From the NCBI GenBank assembly GCA_022606425.2, contig JAHDVF020000211.1:4557001-4621000 (forward strand): DNA of 64,000 bases. The letters are read 5' to 3'. Positions 1-9,280 of this stretch are shown here, one piece after another. The DNA comes from Lepidostoma basale. Its lineage: Eukaryota > Arthropoda > Insecta > Trichoptera > Lepidostomatidae. The notes beneath the pieces were generated by a model, which was not told where the DNA came from, did not search any database, and saw only the letters and a program-made list of their open reading frames with translations. Position 1 is the stretch's first letter; each line of letters opens with the position of its first letter. The position numbers and the translations under genes were made by a program.

Positions 1-16
1 AAATAATTAAACTTAC

Positions 17-353
17 CTTGGCCTTGATCTTTGAGAAATTCAAGCTGACTGTAATACCATAATTTTGGCACGTATACCTGGTCAGTTCCTGAACCTGTCT
101 TCTTGCTATCTTGCACTTTTTTATGTTCTTTTCGGAACCCAGCCCTTAATGAATTAATTTTTTTCTTGACGTTCTCAATCGTAGCATCTCTTTCTACCTT
201 CCGTATAATTTCTAATAAATTATTGTATGCTTGAAGCTTCAAATTTTTGTCTTTGTAGTCGTTGCTTCTAATTTTCCAAAGACAAGGGTTATTTCGGAAA
301 GCTTCTATAAATTCGGTTAGCAGTTCATGCGAATAAGTTCGAAAATCACACAT
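17..353 (-). CDS. MADF-domain protein, first coding exon (partial gene)
   Basis: Reading the minus strand from an ATG at 353 gives 112 codons ending at a good donor (CAAG then GTAAGT, intron from 16 downward). The gene continues beyond the left edge of the window. The product has the MADF (Myb/SANT-like in Adf-1) pattern: an FIEAF helix near residue 16, an NPCLW motif near 22, a Y-K-D-K segment near 33, a KKINSLR helix near 65 with RKEHKK after it, an SGSGTD turn, then PKLWYY and LEFL near 97-107. MADF proteins are nuclear DNA-binding regulators that are numerous in insects. The domain call is firm. Which MADF gene it is, and its targets, cannot be told. The start was chosen as the first ATG of the open frame and precedes the domain by only about ten residues, as is usual. 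Confidence 0.82.
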
Positions 354-536
354 TTTGAGAAATTTCTGAATCAAAATTAACAAAAATTGCAATTTAAACA
401 AGCGTGCGCGTCCACGAACTGGCGAAACAAAGTGGCGGCTCGCGGCTCGCAGTGCTGCCACACGTACGAGCCAAGACGAGCTACGAGTAAGATTTCAAAC
501 CGGTTGGATCGCCGACGAACTTACTCGGCGGTTTTA

Positions 537-600
537 AAGTACGCGTACTTACGGTGACACACGAGCGAAAAAGGTCGTCGAGCCATAAGTACGCGTACTT
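537..600. promoter_or_regulatory. Two identical 14-bp palindromes upstream of the MADF gene
   Basis: AAGTACGCGTACTT occurs at 537-550 and again at 587-600. It is perfectly palindromic and the two copies start exactly 50 bp apart. They lie about 185-250 bp upstream of the MADF start codon, in a short GC-richer island in otherwise AT-rich DNA. This arrangement suits binding of a dimeric factor near the promoter. That role is inferred. Confidence 0.45.
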
Positions 601-824
601 GCTCGCCCGTCTATCACCCACTTAAAGATAGGAATTATTTCCTGGAACTCATTTTGAAATTGTTGGTTGTAATGTTTACATCATTTAAGGAATACTAAAT
701 GAAATTATATAAATCAAAGTAGCTTTTTTACAATGGAAAAGATAATTATTGGGCGGAGTCCAGAAGATAGAAAGTGTATCCTGGAACTCATTGTGTGTTG
801 TCATTGTTAAAAAAACAATTAACA

Positions 825-1190
825 AATCATATCAGTTAATTTCATTAATAGAAATTACAAAATTAATTTTGAAGGCATCTAGTGAGAGCAGGTAAAATAA
901 TATATTGTGTATAGTACAGGTACTACCAGAAACGCATGAGAGATGGTTCGACATTAGGAAGACAGGATACTCTCCAGAATTAAGAGTATTTGCCTTCTAC
1001 TTTCACTAATATGAAAGACGTCAATCTCCGAGGAGACCGCGTTCAGCAGATTAATTGCTCTTCCGCTTTTCCCACCGGTGCGGTGTCACCAGAGGCAGGT
1101 TGGTTCTGGCGGCCGGTAGGTAAAACAATCTATGCTGTCGCTGTTGGAGATATCTATCAGGGTTATCTATCTATAGTTATTTGTTAGAGA
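825..1190 (-). mobile_element. Jockey-type LINE 3' fragment
   Basis: This is a truncated antisense 3' end of the non-LTR family also seen at 4795-5500, 12290-12512, 22315-22775 and 55785-55910. Shared blocks include GAGAGATGGTTCGACATTAG, AAGAGTATTTGCC and the coding block that ends in a P-V-G-R motif. The reading frame is broken. Confidence 0.65.
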
Positions 1191-2045
1191 ATGTAAAGGT
1201 GTATAGAACAAATACAAAGATTTAAAAATAATTTTTATTCAGAGAGATGGAAACTGGAGAAGGAGTGTCAAAGAAGTGACATCCACATCACAATCTCCCA
1301 GCCATCCTCCGCAACAAAGATATACTTAACATATTCGTCGACTTCACAACCACGGTGGTGGATCGGTTACGAGAGGCCAACAAATAACTGTATAATGTAA
1401 ACTTGTATTTTCTTTACAGGTACGCAGAGCCACAACTGAGCTTTTCAATGGTTCCCTCAGTTATAATGCAAATGTTAGGGTGCTTATTAGCTAGTCCATG
1501 GGATCACAAGACTGGCACACTCAAAAACATTTAAAATCGCACACAAAATCACTTTAACAAAACTTAGCTTACACCACCTTGAAGAATTAAAAATCAAGGT
1601 ATAATTCTTAAAGACAACTCAAGTAAAAAAAAACTATCCATAAACTAATTTCTTAGGTACGCATTTCTCGTCGCATTTTGACATTCAGAAACTCGTCAAA
1701 AACGGTACGTCAAGAGGAAAACAAAAAGAGCCATCTAGCGGCGAATCATAAAATCTTTTAGGTAATATATTTGCGAATGACGTGAAAATACAATTTTTAT
1801 GCCAAATAAATATCTATGAAATCTATGAAAACAATCTTTATTTTATGCATTTTTGTGTATTAAGCGAAAATGTTCATGAATAAATAATTTAAAGCGTTAT
1901 GGCAAAAAAAGTTTATTTATTTTTCTATATTCGCCTTCAGCTTGTGGTGTGAATTCATATTTCATTAATTGTACTCTATATTACATCACCTTTTTTTTAA
2001 AGTGTCGTAATACAAAGTATAATTATATTTATTCAAAACAAACAA
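1191..2045. other. Intergenic AT-rich stretch, no gene recognised
   Basis: I see no convincing coding exon here. A short block at 1230-1300 reads like a degraded LINE tail but is too damaged to assign. Confidence 0.4.
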
Positions 2046-2049
2046 ACAA

Positions 2050-2560
2050 TCAAGCCGTTTCCCCGCAGGGGCAGAGAGAATGGACCGCCACACTACTCTA
2101 TCCTGGCAAACCTCTCTAGCTTCCTCCACATTCATACAACGAGCCCTACACGCACGTCGATTCTTCCGACTTCCATGACCAACCTTTAAAATTTGATTAA
2201 TTTGGTCATGCCATGTTTTCCTCGGTCTGCCTCGACTCCGTACTCCATTTACATCATTAACGTATACTTTTTTGACCATTCTTTCTCCATCCATGCGTTC
2301 CATATGTCCGAACCATCGCAGCGATCCTTTCATAATTTTGTTCATAATACCTTCTTCCGCTCTACATTATTTTCTTATATCAGCATTTGAAATTCTGTCG
2401 TACATCGTTCTACCACACATACGTCTTAGGGACCTCATCTCTACCGCATTTATTATGCTCTCATCCTTCTTCTGCCAGTTCCATGCTTCGATTTCATACA
2501 TAAGGGTTGGGACCAGAACTCCATTGTGAAAACATTCCATTAGGACCTCCATCTTTGGCG
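2050..2560 (-). mobile_element. RTE-type LINE 3' end (family A)
   Basis: Minus-strand frames give the family-A C-terminus. RSLRRMCGRTMYDRISNAD is followed in a second frame by GSLRWFGHMERM, a GRPRKTWHDQINQ block and a CMNVEEAREVCQDR block. It is a 5'-truncated, frameshifted copy of the reverse-transcriptase retrotransposon that recurs more than 15 times in this window. Confidence 0.8.
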
Positions 2561-2635
2561 ATAAGTAGCGATTCTTTCCTCGTCCGTGAAAATTTGTTTT
2601 TTCGCTACTCTTCTTTACTCCACGTACTTAGACTA

Positions 2636-2888
2636 TATCGTCGGTTCAAAGGTAAAACTCATTAAGTGACATTTAAAAATAATAAAAATTGCAATTTCTG
2701 TGTCAGACTTGTGAATTCTACGTCAGAAAATAATCACCAAGTGTATTTATTAAAGAATAACAGTTGTTCTTTAATAAAAACACTTGGTGATTACTTTCTG
2801 ACGTAGAATTCACAAGTCTGATACAGAAATTGCATTTTATTTTATTTTTAAATGTCACTTAATGAGTTTTACCTTTGAACCGACGATA
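2636..2888. mobile_element. Fold-back MITE, TA target site
   Basis: Two near-identical inverted arms of about 115 bp surround a short AT-rich loop near 2748-2770. The ends read TATCGTCGGTTCAAAGG and its complement. TA lies on both sides (2634-2635 and 2889-2890). It has no coding capacity. TA flanks suggest mobilisation by a Tc1/mariner-type transposase. Confidence 0.78.
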
Positions 2889-2890
2889 TA

Positions 2891-3281
2891 ATGATAGACC
2901 GGTTAATCCGAGGACCGGTTGATCCGAGGCCGGTCAAGAGGGGTTCTTCTTCTTCCGATGGCGCTACAGCCCATATCGAGCCTTGGCCTCATCGACTTAC
3001 GCCTCCAGCAGTCCCTGTCCTCAGCAGTCGTCCTGCAGTTCAGCACCCGAAGAAGTTGTGCTGCATCCAGCTTTACTCTGTCCTCCCACCTCAGCCATGG
3101 TCTTCCCACCCTTCTCCTTTCGTCCGGCTGTCCAGTCGTAATGTGTTTGGGGACCCGTGAGTTCGGCATCCTCTGTACATTTCCAGCCCATCTCGATCTT
3201 TGTAGCTTTGTGTGTGTGGAGATGTTGGGGTTACATTGGGATAATGTTGTGGAGATGTTGGGATAAGAGGGGTTCTACTGT
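2891..3281. mobile_element. Possible pogo/Tigger-like element carrying a LINE fragment
   Basis: The right edge reads GGATAAGAGGGGTTCTACTG followed by TA, which resembles pogo/Tigger terminal repeats in reverse. The left edge has two tandem copies of GACCGGTTRATCCGAG. An antisense LINE 3' end (2944-3232, family C: (TTC)n tail, then a block reading R-R-V-G-R-P-W-L-R-W-E-D in reverse) separates them. Left and right ends do not pair well, so the host element is tentative. The LINE assignment is good. Confidence 0.45.
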
Positions 3282-3284
3282 ATG

Positions 3285-3689
3285 CATTATATTAGGAAGT
3301 AATTGCTTAATTGATAATTGTGTTTTATTATCGATAATGTAAACAACATGAAAAAAATAGTAGGTACAAAATGTTTCACACTGACATCAAAGTGAGATTG
3401 TTCAGATCCAGTAGTTTCTGTGAAATAGAAAATGTGGATACATATTATATGAACATAATCACCATTCATCAGATAATTATGTGCGCTACAGATAAAAGAG
3501 ACGATGTATTGTGAATATCTATTCAACAGCGATGTGCATCTGTCAAATTAGACCAAAACAAATATGGTTAAAGAAAATATGACCTCGCGTGTTACACATA
3601 GTTCCTGTGTCCATCTCCAGTGGCGGTGCATGACGCACGCTTAGTTTTCGTTAACCAAAACAATTTTAGACTGTTTATAACAAAGGTAA
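3285..3689. other. AT-rich spacer, nothing recognised
   Basis: No exon or repeat with clear ends was seen between the LINE/TIR remnants and the next RTE copy. Confidence 0.35.
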
Positions 3690-4165
3690 GAAGCGAAACA
3701 TGGAACTGGCAAAAGAAGGATGAAAGTAGAATAAATGCAGTAGAAATGAGATCTCTTAGACGAATGTGTGAATACTCTGTGTATGATATAGTGTCGAATG
3801 AAAATATAAGAAGTGAATGCGGTGCGAATGATGGTGTCATGAACAAAATAATGAAAGGATCATTAAGATGGTTTAGACATATGGAAAGAATGAATGAAGA
3901 AAGAATGGTAAAAAAATTATATGTTAATGATGTAAATGGAACCAGAAATAGAGGAAGACCGAGGAAAACGTGGCACGATCAAATAAATCAAATATTGAAT
4001 GTCGGCCATGTGAGGAGTCAGAGAAATCGACGCGCGTGCATGACACGATGTATGAATGTTGAGGACGCGAGAGAAATATGTCAGGAAAGAAAATTGTGGC
4101 AGTCCATTCTTTCTGCCTACCCCTTCGGGGAGACGGCGTGATGGTTAGTTAGTTAGTTAGTTATA
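3690..4165 (+). mobile_element. RTE family-A 3' end with (TTAG)n tail
   Basis: This is one of the best-preserved C-termini in the window. One frame runs from E-T-W-N-W-Q-K-K-D-E through RSLRRMCEYSVYD, GSLRWFRHMERM, GRPRKTWHDQINQ and CMNVEDAREICQ to YPFGETA and a stop at 4141. It is followed by a short tandem (TTAG)n tail. A microsatellite tail instead of poly(A) is typical of RTE-clade elements. The copy is 5'-truncated before the reverse-transcriptase core. Confidence 0.85.
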
Positions 4166-4257
4166 ACAAAGGTAACGCGACAACTGCGACAGCGCCGACA
4201 TCAATTGTTATTTGCTCCGTCACGCAGAAACAACCTGCCTTTAGTGATGCCAGTATA

Positions 4258-4700
4258 TAGTTCTGGTCCCAACACTTATGTATGGAAGCAAAGCATGGAA
4301 CTGGCAGTAGAAGAATGAGAGCAGAATAAATGCGGTAGATATGAGGTCCCTTAGACGTATGTGTGGTAGAACAATGTTCGACAAAATTTCAAATGCTGAT
4401 ATGAGAAAGGAATGTAGGGCGGAAGAAGGTATTATGAATAAAATTATGAAAGGATCGCTGCGTTGGTTCGGACACATGGATGGATAAAGAATGGTTAAAT
4501 GAATTTCAGAGTCGAGGTAGTCCGAGTAAAACATGGCATGACCAAATTAACCAAAATTTAAAAGTTGGTCATGTAAGAAGTCGGAAGAATCGACGTGCGT
4601 GTATGACTCGTTGTATGAATGTGGAGAAAGCTAGAGAGGTGTGTCAGGATATTGTAGTAAATGGCGTGATGGTTTTGTTGTTGTTGTTGTTATGGTATAA
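4258..4700 (+). mobile_element. RTE family-A 3' end with (GTT)n tail
   Basis: This is the same C-terminal region as 3690-4165 but more damaged (several frameshifts, internal loss near 4480). It ends in (GTT)n rather than (TTAG)n. It resembles the subfamily at 13672-14150, which also ends in (GTT)n. Confidence 0.78.
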
Positions 4701-4794
4701 CCGAACCACGTACCGTATGTGTTAAATAAAATAAAGTGTTGTAATACTAAGTGTAATTATACTCGTATTTATTCAAAGATAAAAATATGTTTAT

Positions 4795-5500
4795 CGTAAA
4801 ATCAAATCAAATCGGTTTTTTAACTCAAAAGACATTACAAACAGCAAATTGTTAAAGGCATCTATTGAGTACAGGTAAAATATTATAAAAATACAACATA
4901 ATACCAGGAACGCACAGATGGTTCGACATTAGGAAGACAATATATAATACTTTCTAAAGTCAAGAGTATTTGTCTCCCGAACGTACCTTCACAATTGCTC
5001 TTCCCACCGGTGTCACCAGAGGCAGATTGGTCCTGATGGGCCGGTAGGTAAAACAATCTGTGCTGTCGCTGACGGAGAAATCTAACATGGACAAAAAGAC
5101 CAACACCCTCTAGCACGGCCGAGTTCTCGAAATATCATCTGATTTATTTAAAGAAATGGGTAATGAGATGCCCATCTCTCCGAAGCTGTAAAGAATTGGT
5201 TCCGAGCATTCCTTAAAGAAATGCCGTGCCAAAAATGAAAGAGCCACGGATAACTACCATACTCCCTCATGTAGAGATACCTCAGAATTTTATCTGAACC
5301 CTTTCCAGCATAACGGAATATCTCGCCTCGTGAGGACTCCATATCACAGGACCACTTTCAAGTCTGCTCCAAACCAACGCGTTGTATAGGACTCTGAGAA
5401 CATTGGGATCTCTGAAAACTCTTCCGGTCCGAATGATGAAGCCCAACATCCTTAGTGCAATGTCAAAAATCCTCTCGATGATAACATGTGTCATGCAGCA
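4795..5500 (-). mobile_element. Jockey-type LINE, C-terminal and 3' part
   Basis: Minus-strand frames give the terminal part of a Jockey/R1-like ORF2. In order: R-M-L-G-F-I-I-R near 5450, then V-L-Y-N-A-L-V-W-S-R-L-E, V-I-W-S-P-H, LERVQIKF near 5285, then ILRYLYMREYGSYP and, further on, RQRQHRLFYLPAHQ near 5070. The frame shifts at least twice. The 3' UTR matches the copy at 12290. Confidence 0.8.
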
Positions 5501-5559
5501 CTGGTGGCATCTTTGGGGTGAAATTGGAACTACACTGTACGAGTATTATTCATTAACAC

Positions 5560-6139
5560 CAATTGGGATCATTTTTTTTTTAAATAAAATAATAATACAC
5601 TTTATTATTTGTATCTAAACCAGTTTATTTGTTAACACCAACCGGTTTCGCTCCCGCCGGAGCTTCGGCAGGGTGACAGAGTAAACTAAACATAAAATCA
5701 GAGAACAACATATGAAGAAAGTAATATAAAATATAGGGGAGAAAGAGGGGTAGGAGAAAGTGTGCGCGAGGACAAATATAATGCTAAAACGGTGAGTCAT
5801 GATCATTAGGGAAAAATTATGGAGAATTTCTAATTAAGAATTTTAGGCGCGGACAAGGGAGTTAAATTTTTTCAATGAGAATATTTTTATTATTTTCTAT
5901 GGGGAACATGGCTAAAATAGGGCTATGGGAAAGATCAGTTTGATTATTAAGGGTAGATTAATGTTAAAGGCTTTCTTAATTTCTAATGCTTCCAAGTTAT
6001 TTCATTTTAGATCCGGGGACTTTTTGTGAAGTATTTTCAGGCTAGAATCTTTAAGATAAGTGTGGTTTGTCTCTAAGAGATGGTTGGGGAACTCGGAGAA
6101 ACCATTACTATTTAGACATCTGAGATGTTTCTTCACCCT
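5560..6139 (-). mobile_element. Penelope-like element, GIY-YIG C-terminus and 3' region
   Basis: Read on the minus strand from about 6135, the frame gives KKHLRCLN, FPNHLLETNHTYLKDSSLK, ILHKKSPDLK, a stop, then LEALEIKKAFNIN. This N-H-L-x-E-x-N-H followed by ILH and LE-x-x-EI-K-A pattern is the end of the GIY-YIG endonuclease region of Penelope-like elements. A hammerhead-like motif (5637-5675) lies downstream, as expected for their pseudo-LTRs. The upstream part is cut off by the Harbinger element that starts at 6142. Confidence 0.7.
5637..5675 (-). ncRNA. Hammerhead-ribozyme-like motif
   Basis: On the minus strand the order is CTGCCGA (hammerhead consensus CTGANGA, with one core change A to C), then a perfect five-base-pair stem GCTCC/GGAGC with loop GGCG, then GAAAC, then the palindrome AACCGGTT. 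The last can serve as a short stem III between two molecules. Known Penelope-like elements encode minimal hammerheads of this layout. The altered core base predicts weak or no cleavage. Confidence 0.5.
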
Positions 6140-6141
6140 AA

Positions 6142-6944
6142 GAGCCCGTTCCCACTTGTCGGGTGTCGGGTCCGGTTTTTAATCGGATGTTCCAGTGGCA
6201 GAACATTTTATATGAAGTTATTCACACTTGTCGGAAACCGATTTTTTGTCGGCGCCGACAAGAAATGTCGTGTGTTTTGCCAGCCCTCTACGTCCGGAAA
6301 AAAATCGTGTCGGATCTCGCTCGCCTATGAGTAAGTATGGAGCTGTTCACACTTGCCGGATGTCGGGGCCGACAACCCTCCCCCGCTACCCCTTGTTCCG
6401 CCCATGCGTGCGTTATTTCTTATTAAGTTATTTCTTTAAATAAATACGTGTGAACTAAAAGTGACTTTTTTATATTTTCCTTTTAACAAATTAATTGGTA
6501 TAATTATCTTACCATAGAAATATCGACAACCTTTCTTCAGTACAAATGCAATCTCTAAATTTTGTATTTTGGTAGTTTATGCTCACTGATATTCGAGTCA
6601 GTAGATCGTTGAATGTAGCTAATGACGTACTAAAATAATTGAAAAACTTAATTTCGTCACTTCTCAATTCTGTTATTAAGTTCTGAAATGTACCCAAACA
6701 AAATCTTTCCCTCAGGATTGGATGCACCCGATATTTTCTTTCCTTAGCTGTCTTTATTTGTTTTCTTCTTAAATAATAATACATCACAACAACTTCGTCG
6801 ACGTCCATCGTGCACAGTCGTCTCGCGTAGAGTGTCCAGCTTCGACCGTGGCCGACAACCGATTAATAATCGGTAAGTGTGAACAGAAGGCGCCGACATC
6901 CGATAAATAAACGGATCCGACACCCGACAAGTGGGAACGAGCTG
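6142..6944 (-). mobile_element. PIF/Harbinger-like element
   Basis: Terminal repeats GAGCCCGTTCCCACTTGTCG and the matching inverted right end (…GACAAGTGGGAACGAGCTG) are flanked by TAA on both sides, the 3-bp duplication usual for PIF/Harbinger. A second, related inverted pair (GTTCACACTTGCCGG near 6345 and GTGTGAACAG near 6880) sits inside. This suggests one Harbinger nested in another or a compound end. Confidence 0.72.
6509..6808 (-). pseudogene. Harbinger nuclease N-terminal fragment
   Basis: The 99-residue frame reads YRVHPILRERFCLGTFQNL, then ITELRSDEIKFFNYFSTS, TFNDLL and ERLSIFL. This is the conserved start of the HARBI1-type transposase nuclease: the VHP-I, F-x-x-L-x-x-EL-R-x-D and YFRMS-like blocks. 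The DDE catalytic part is absent, so the element is non-autonomous. Confidence 0.75.
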
Positions 6945-6954
6945 TAACAGCTTG

Positions 6955-7725
6955 TCACTTACAAATAAAGACAGCTAAGGAAAGAAAATATCGGGTGCAT
7001 CCAATCCCGAGGGAAAGATTTAGTTTGGGTACATTTCAGAACTCAATAACAGAATTGAGAAGTGACGAAATTAGGTTTTTCAATTATTTTAGTATGTCAT
7101 TAACTACATTCAACGATCTACTGGCGATCTAAAATTTAGAGATTGCATTTGTACTGAAGAAAGGTTGTCGATGTTTCTATGGTAAGATAATTATACCAAT
7201 TAATTTGTTTAAAGGAAAATATAAAAAAAGTCACTTTTAGTTCAAACGTATTTATTTAAATAAATAACTTAATAAGAAATAACGCATGCACGGGCGGAAC
7301 AAGGGGTAGCGGGGAGAGGGTTGTCGGCCCCGACATCCGGCAAGTGTGAACAGCTCCATACTTACACAATTTTTTCCGGACGTAGAGGGCTGGCAAAACA
7401 CCCGACATTTGTTGTCGGCGCCGACAAAAAATCGGTTTCCGACAAGTGTGAATAGCTTCATATAAAATATTCTGCCACTGGAACATCCCGTTAAAAACCG
7501 GGCCCGACACCCGACAAGTGGGAACGGGCTCTTACTCATAGGCGAGCGAGATCCGACACGATTTTTTCCAGACGTAGAGGGCTGGCAAAACACCCGACAT
7601 TTCTTGTCGGCGCCGACAAAAAATCGGTTTCCGACAAGTGTGAATAGCTTCATATAAAATATTCTGCCACTGGAACATCCGATTAAAAACCGGGCCCGAC
7701 ACCCGACAAGTGGGAACGGGCTCTT
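6955..7725 (+). mobile_element. Inverted second Harbinger copy with tandem end duplication
   Basis: This stretch repeats most of 6142-6800 in the opposite orientation, including the broken transposase start (7000-7190). Its terminal region is duplicated in tandem with a 192-bp period: the block starting ATTTTTTCC at 7369 recurs at 7561, and GGGAACGGGCTCTTA ends each copy (about 7534 and 7725). Together with the first element it forms a long inverted repeat. Confidence 0.72.
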
Positions 7726-7729
7726 AACC

Positions 7730-8000
7730 TCGCCCTGCACCGCTCTTCTCCAGGTGGCTCTAGGTCTCCTCGCTTTCTCTTTCCCCCCATAGAAGACTAG
7801 TCTAGTGCACCCTGACCGATGCAGGCTGGGTTCCGTCTCAGAGTGTGACCGATCCACTGCCATTTGCGTCTAGCGACTTGTTCTCTAATTGGCTTTTCAC
7901 CTGCCATGGTCCAGAGAACGGCATTTGACACTGTTTGGGGCCAATGTTTGGGGCCAACACTACTGTGTGTGTAAAATCGTTTAGGGGCCAATAGATTTTA
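7730..8000 (-). mobile_element. LINE 3' fragment (RRKWQWIGHTLRR type)
   Basis: The minus strand encodes W-T-M-A-G-E-K-P-I-R-E-Q-V, RRKWQWIGHTLRR and, after a frameshift, a G-K-R-K-R basic stretch. This is the common C-terminus of an insect non-LTR retrotransposon. It abuts the Harbinger copy. Confidence 0.65.
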
Positions 8001-8149
8001 CACGACAATATACGTAGTGTAATCATATCATCTTGCTTGTAGTCTGGCGGGTTTCCATGGTTCTCTGTTACAACTCCAGGGTGCGTCTTTTCCACCGATC
8101 ATCCATTGTCTCACTATATGACTGACCCAATTCCATTTGAACAAAGGTC

Positions 8150-8325
8150 GTTTGGAAAAAAATACTGCAAAATTTGTTTTAGCTATCGCAATTTTTGTCA
8201 CGTGAATTCTAGACCAGACCAAAGGCATTGAGAGGATCACACTACCATCACCGGGAATCGAATCCGGAATATTCGGTGTGCCAGTCATAGCTCTTGCCAC
8301 TCTGCCACGAAATTCGTCAATTCTT
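8150..8325 (-). mobile_element. tRNA-derived SINE
   Basis: On the minus strand the tRNA-like head has a box A (GTGGCAGAGTGGCAAGAGC) and a box B-like block just after it. The SINE body follows with the shared GGTCTGGTCTAGAATTCACG segment. Compare copies at 12060, 16182, 26737, 33000, 33880 and 39775. Confidence 0.75.
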
Positions 8326-8460
8326 GGTCTGCCTTATGGTCTCTTTTCACGCAGCACCCATCTTGACCTAATTTTCGGTGTTGTCATCTGGCATTCTTTC
8401 TGGTCAGCCCACCGTAGTCGTTGAATCTCACTCAATCTCGCCATTTTTTCTTGATCAATC
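8325..8460 (-). mobile_element. LINE C-terminal fragment fused to the SINE head
   Basis: The minus-strand frame gives Q-R-L-R-W-A-D and G-R-P-R blocks typical of LINE C-termini. The same LINE/SINE junction occurs at 12220-12285. Confidence 0.5.
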
Positions 8461-8635
8461 AGTCCTGCTAAATTCGTATTTGAATTAAAATAAAACAATC
8501 AATTAATTAACCTGACGTTGGAGCCTGCAATGATAAACAAAAAGTCGGTCGAAGAGTATTGATACCACGAGACACAGCTATTTTGCACGCTACTTTCATC
8601 ATTTCAACAAATAACGAACACATTAAAACTTATTC

Positions 8636-8750
8636 TTCTTACGATGGCGCTACAACCCATATCGAGCCTTGGCCTCCGTCAACTTTCGCCTCCAGCAGTC
8701 CCTGTCTTCAACAGTCATCCTCCAGTTCAGCACCCGAAGAAGTTGTACCG
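8636..8750 (-). mobile_element. LINE family-C 3' fragment
   Basis: An antisense (TTC)-type tail is followed by the block also found at 2944 and 54660-55190 (CTACAACCCATATCGAGCC). It stops at AGTTGTACCGT (8741-8751), and the same 11-mer recurs at 11435-11445. Confidence 0.68.
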
Positions 8751-8753
8751 TTA

Positions 8754-9007
8754 TTTTTTTGTGAATGTATACTTATACTTGTACACGAATCCTGGATTTC
8801 ACCCATGGTGGGTGATTAATGCTTGCGTGCGCTTAACCCAACCAATGACAGGTCATAAGTCCTGTAAACACCTTGATCAACCATATTCAGTTTCCAGTTT
8901 GCATCTTCGTCTCTACTGAGATACAATTAAAATTTCATGAATTAATCACCCACCATGGGTGAAATCCAGGATTCGTGTACAAGTATAAGTATACATTCAC
9001 AAAAAAA
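8754..9007. mobile_element. TIR MITE holding a repeat-D fragment
   Basis: Inverted arms (8754-8820 and 8940-9007; sequence GTGAATGTATACTTATACTT and complement) are bounded by TA at 8752-8753 and 9008-9009. The centre (8821-8935) is a piece of dispersed repeat D. Confidence 0.7.
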
Positions 9008-9117
9008 TATTTGTAATCATTCTGGTCAATTCTTTGGCATATAGATAGGAGTGATATCTCCAGGCGGCTTCTAAACAATGCGCTAATAGGCGATAGCCTT
9101 CACATTGTGTTGATAAA

Positions 9118-9280
9118 GTAGTTCGCTAAATGCTAAAAATTAATCTCCATAGATGGCGTTAGTGTGTGGATTATATAGATTAATCTTAAAAAAGATTAAC
9201 ATGTGTAATCAAATCTACATAGATGGCCAATTGAAACTGACATGTGAAGATAAGTATAGACTTGTAGCATATATACAATA
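9118..9280 (+). repeat. Dispersed repeat D, left part
   Basis: It contains the ATAGATGGCG block and TTAACATGTGTAATC. It continues at 11250-11434 (TTAACCCAACCAATGACAGG) after interruption by the GGGTGTCCC element. The copy at 18298-18572 shows the uninterrupted order. The family is unknown. Confidence 0.62.

Noticed and set aside
2903..3169. A host protein gene on the minus strand
   Set aside because: The frame matches the repeated LINE family-C C-terminus (also at 8636 and 54660).
4141..4165. (TTAG)n as a telomeric repeat
   Set aside because: Insect telomeres use TTAGG. These four-base units follow the RTE stop codon in many copies and are LINE tails.
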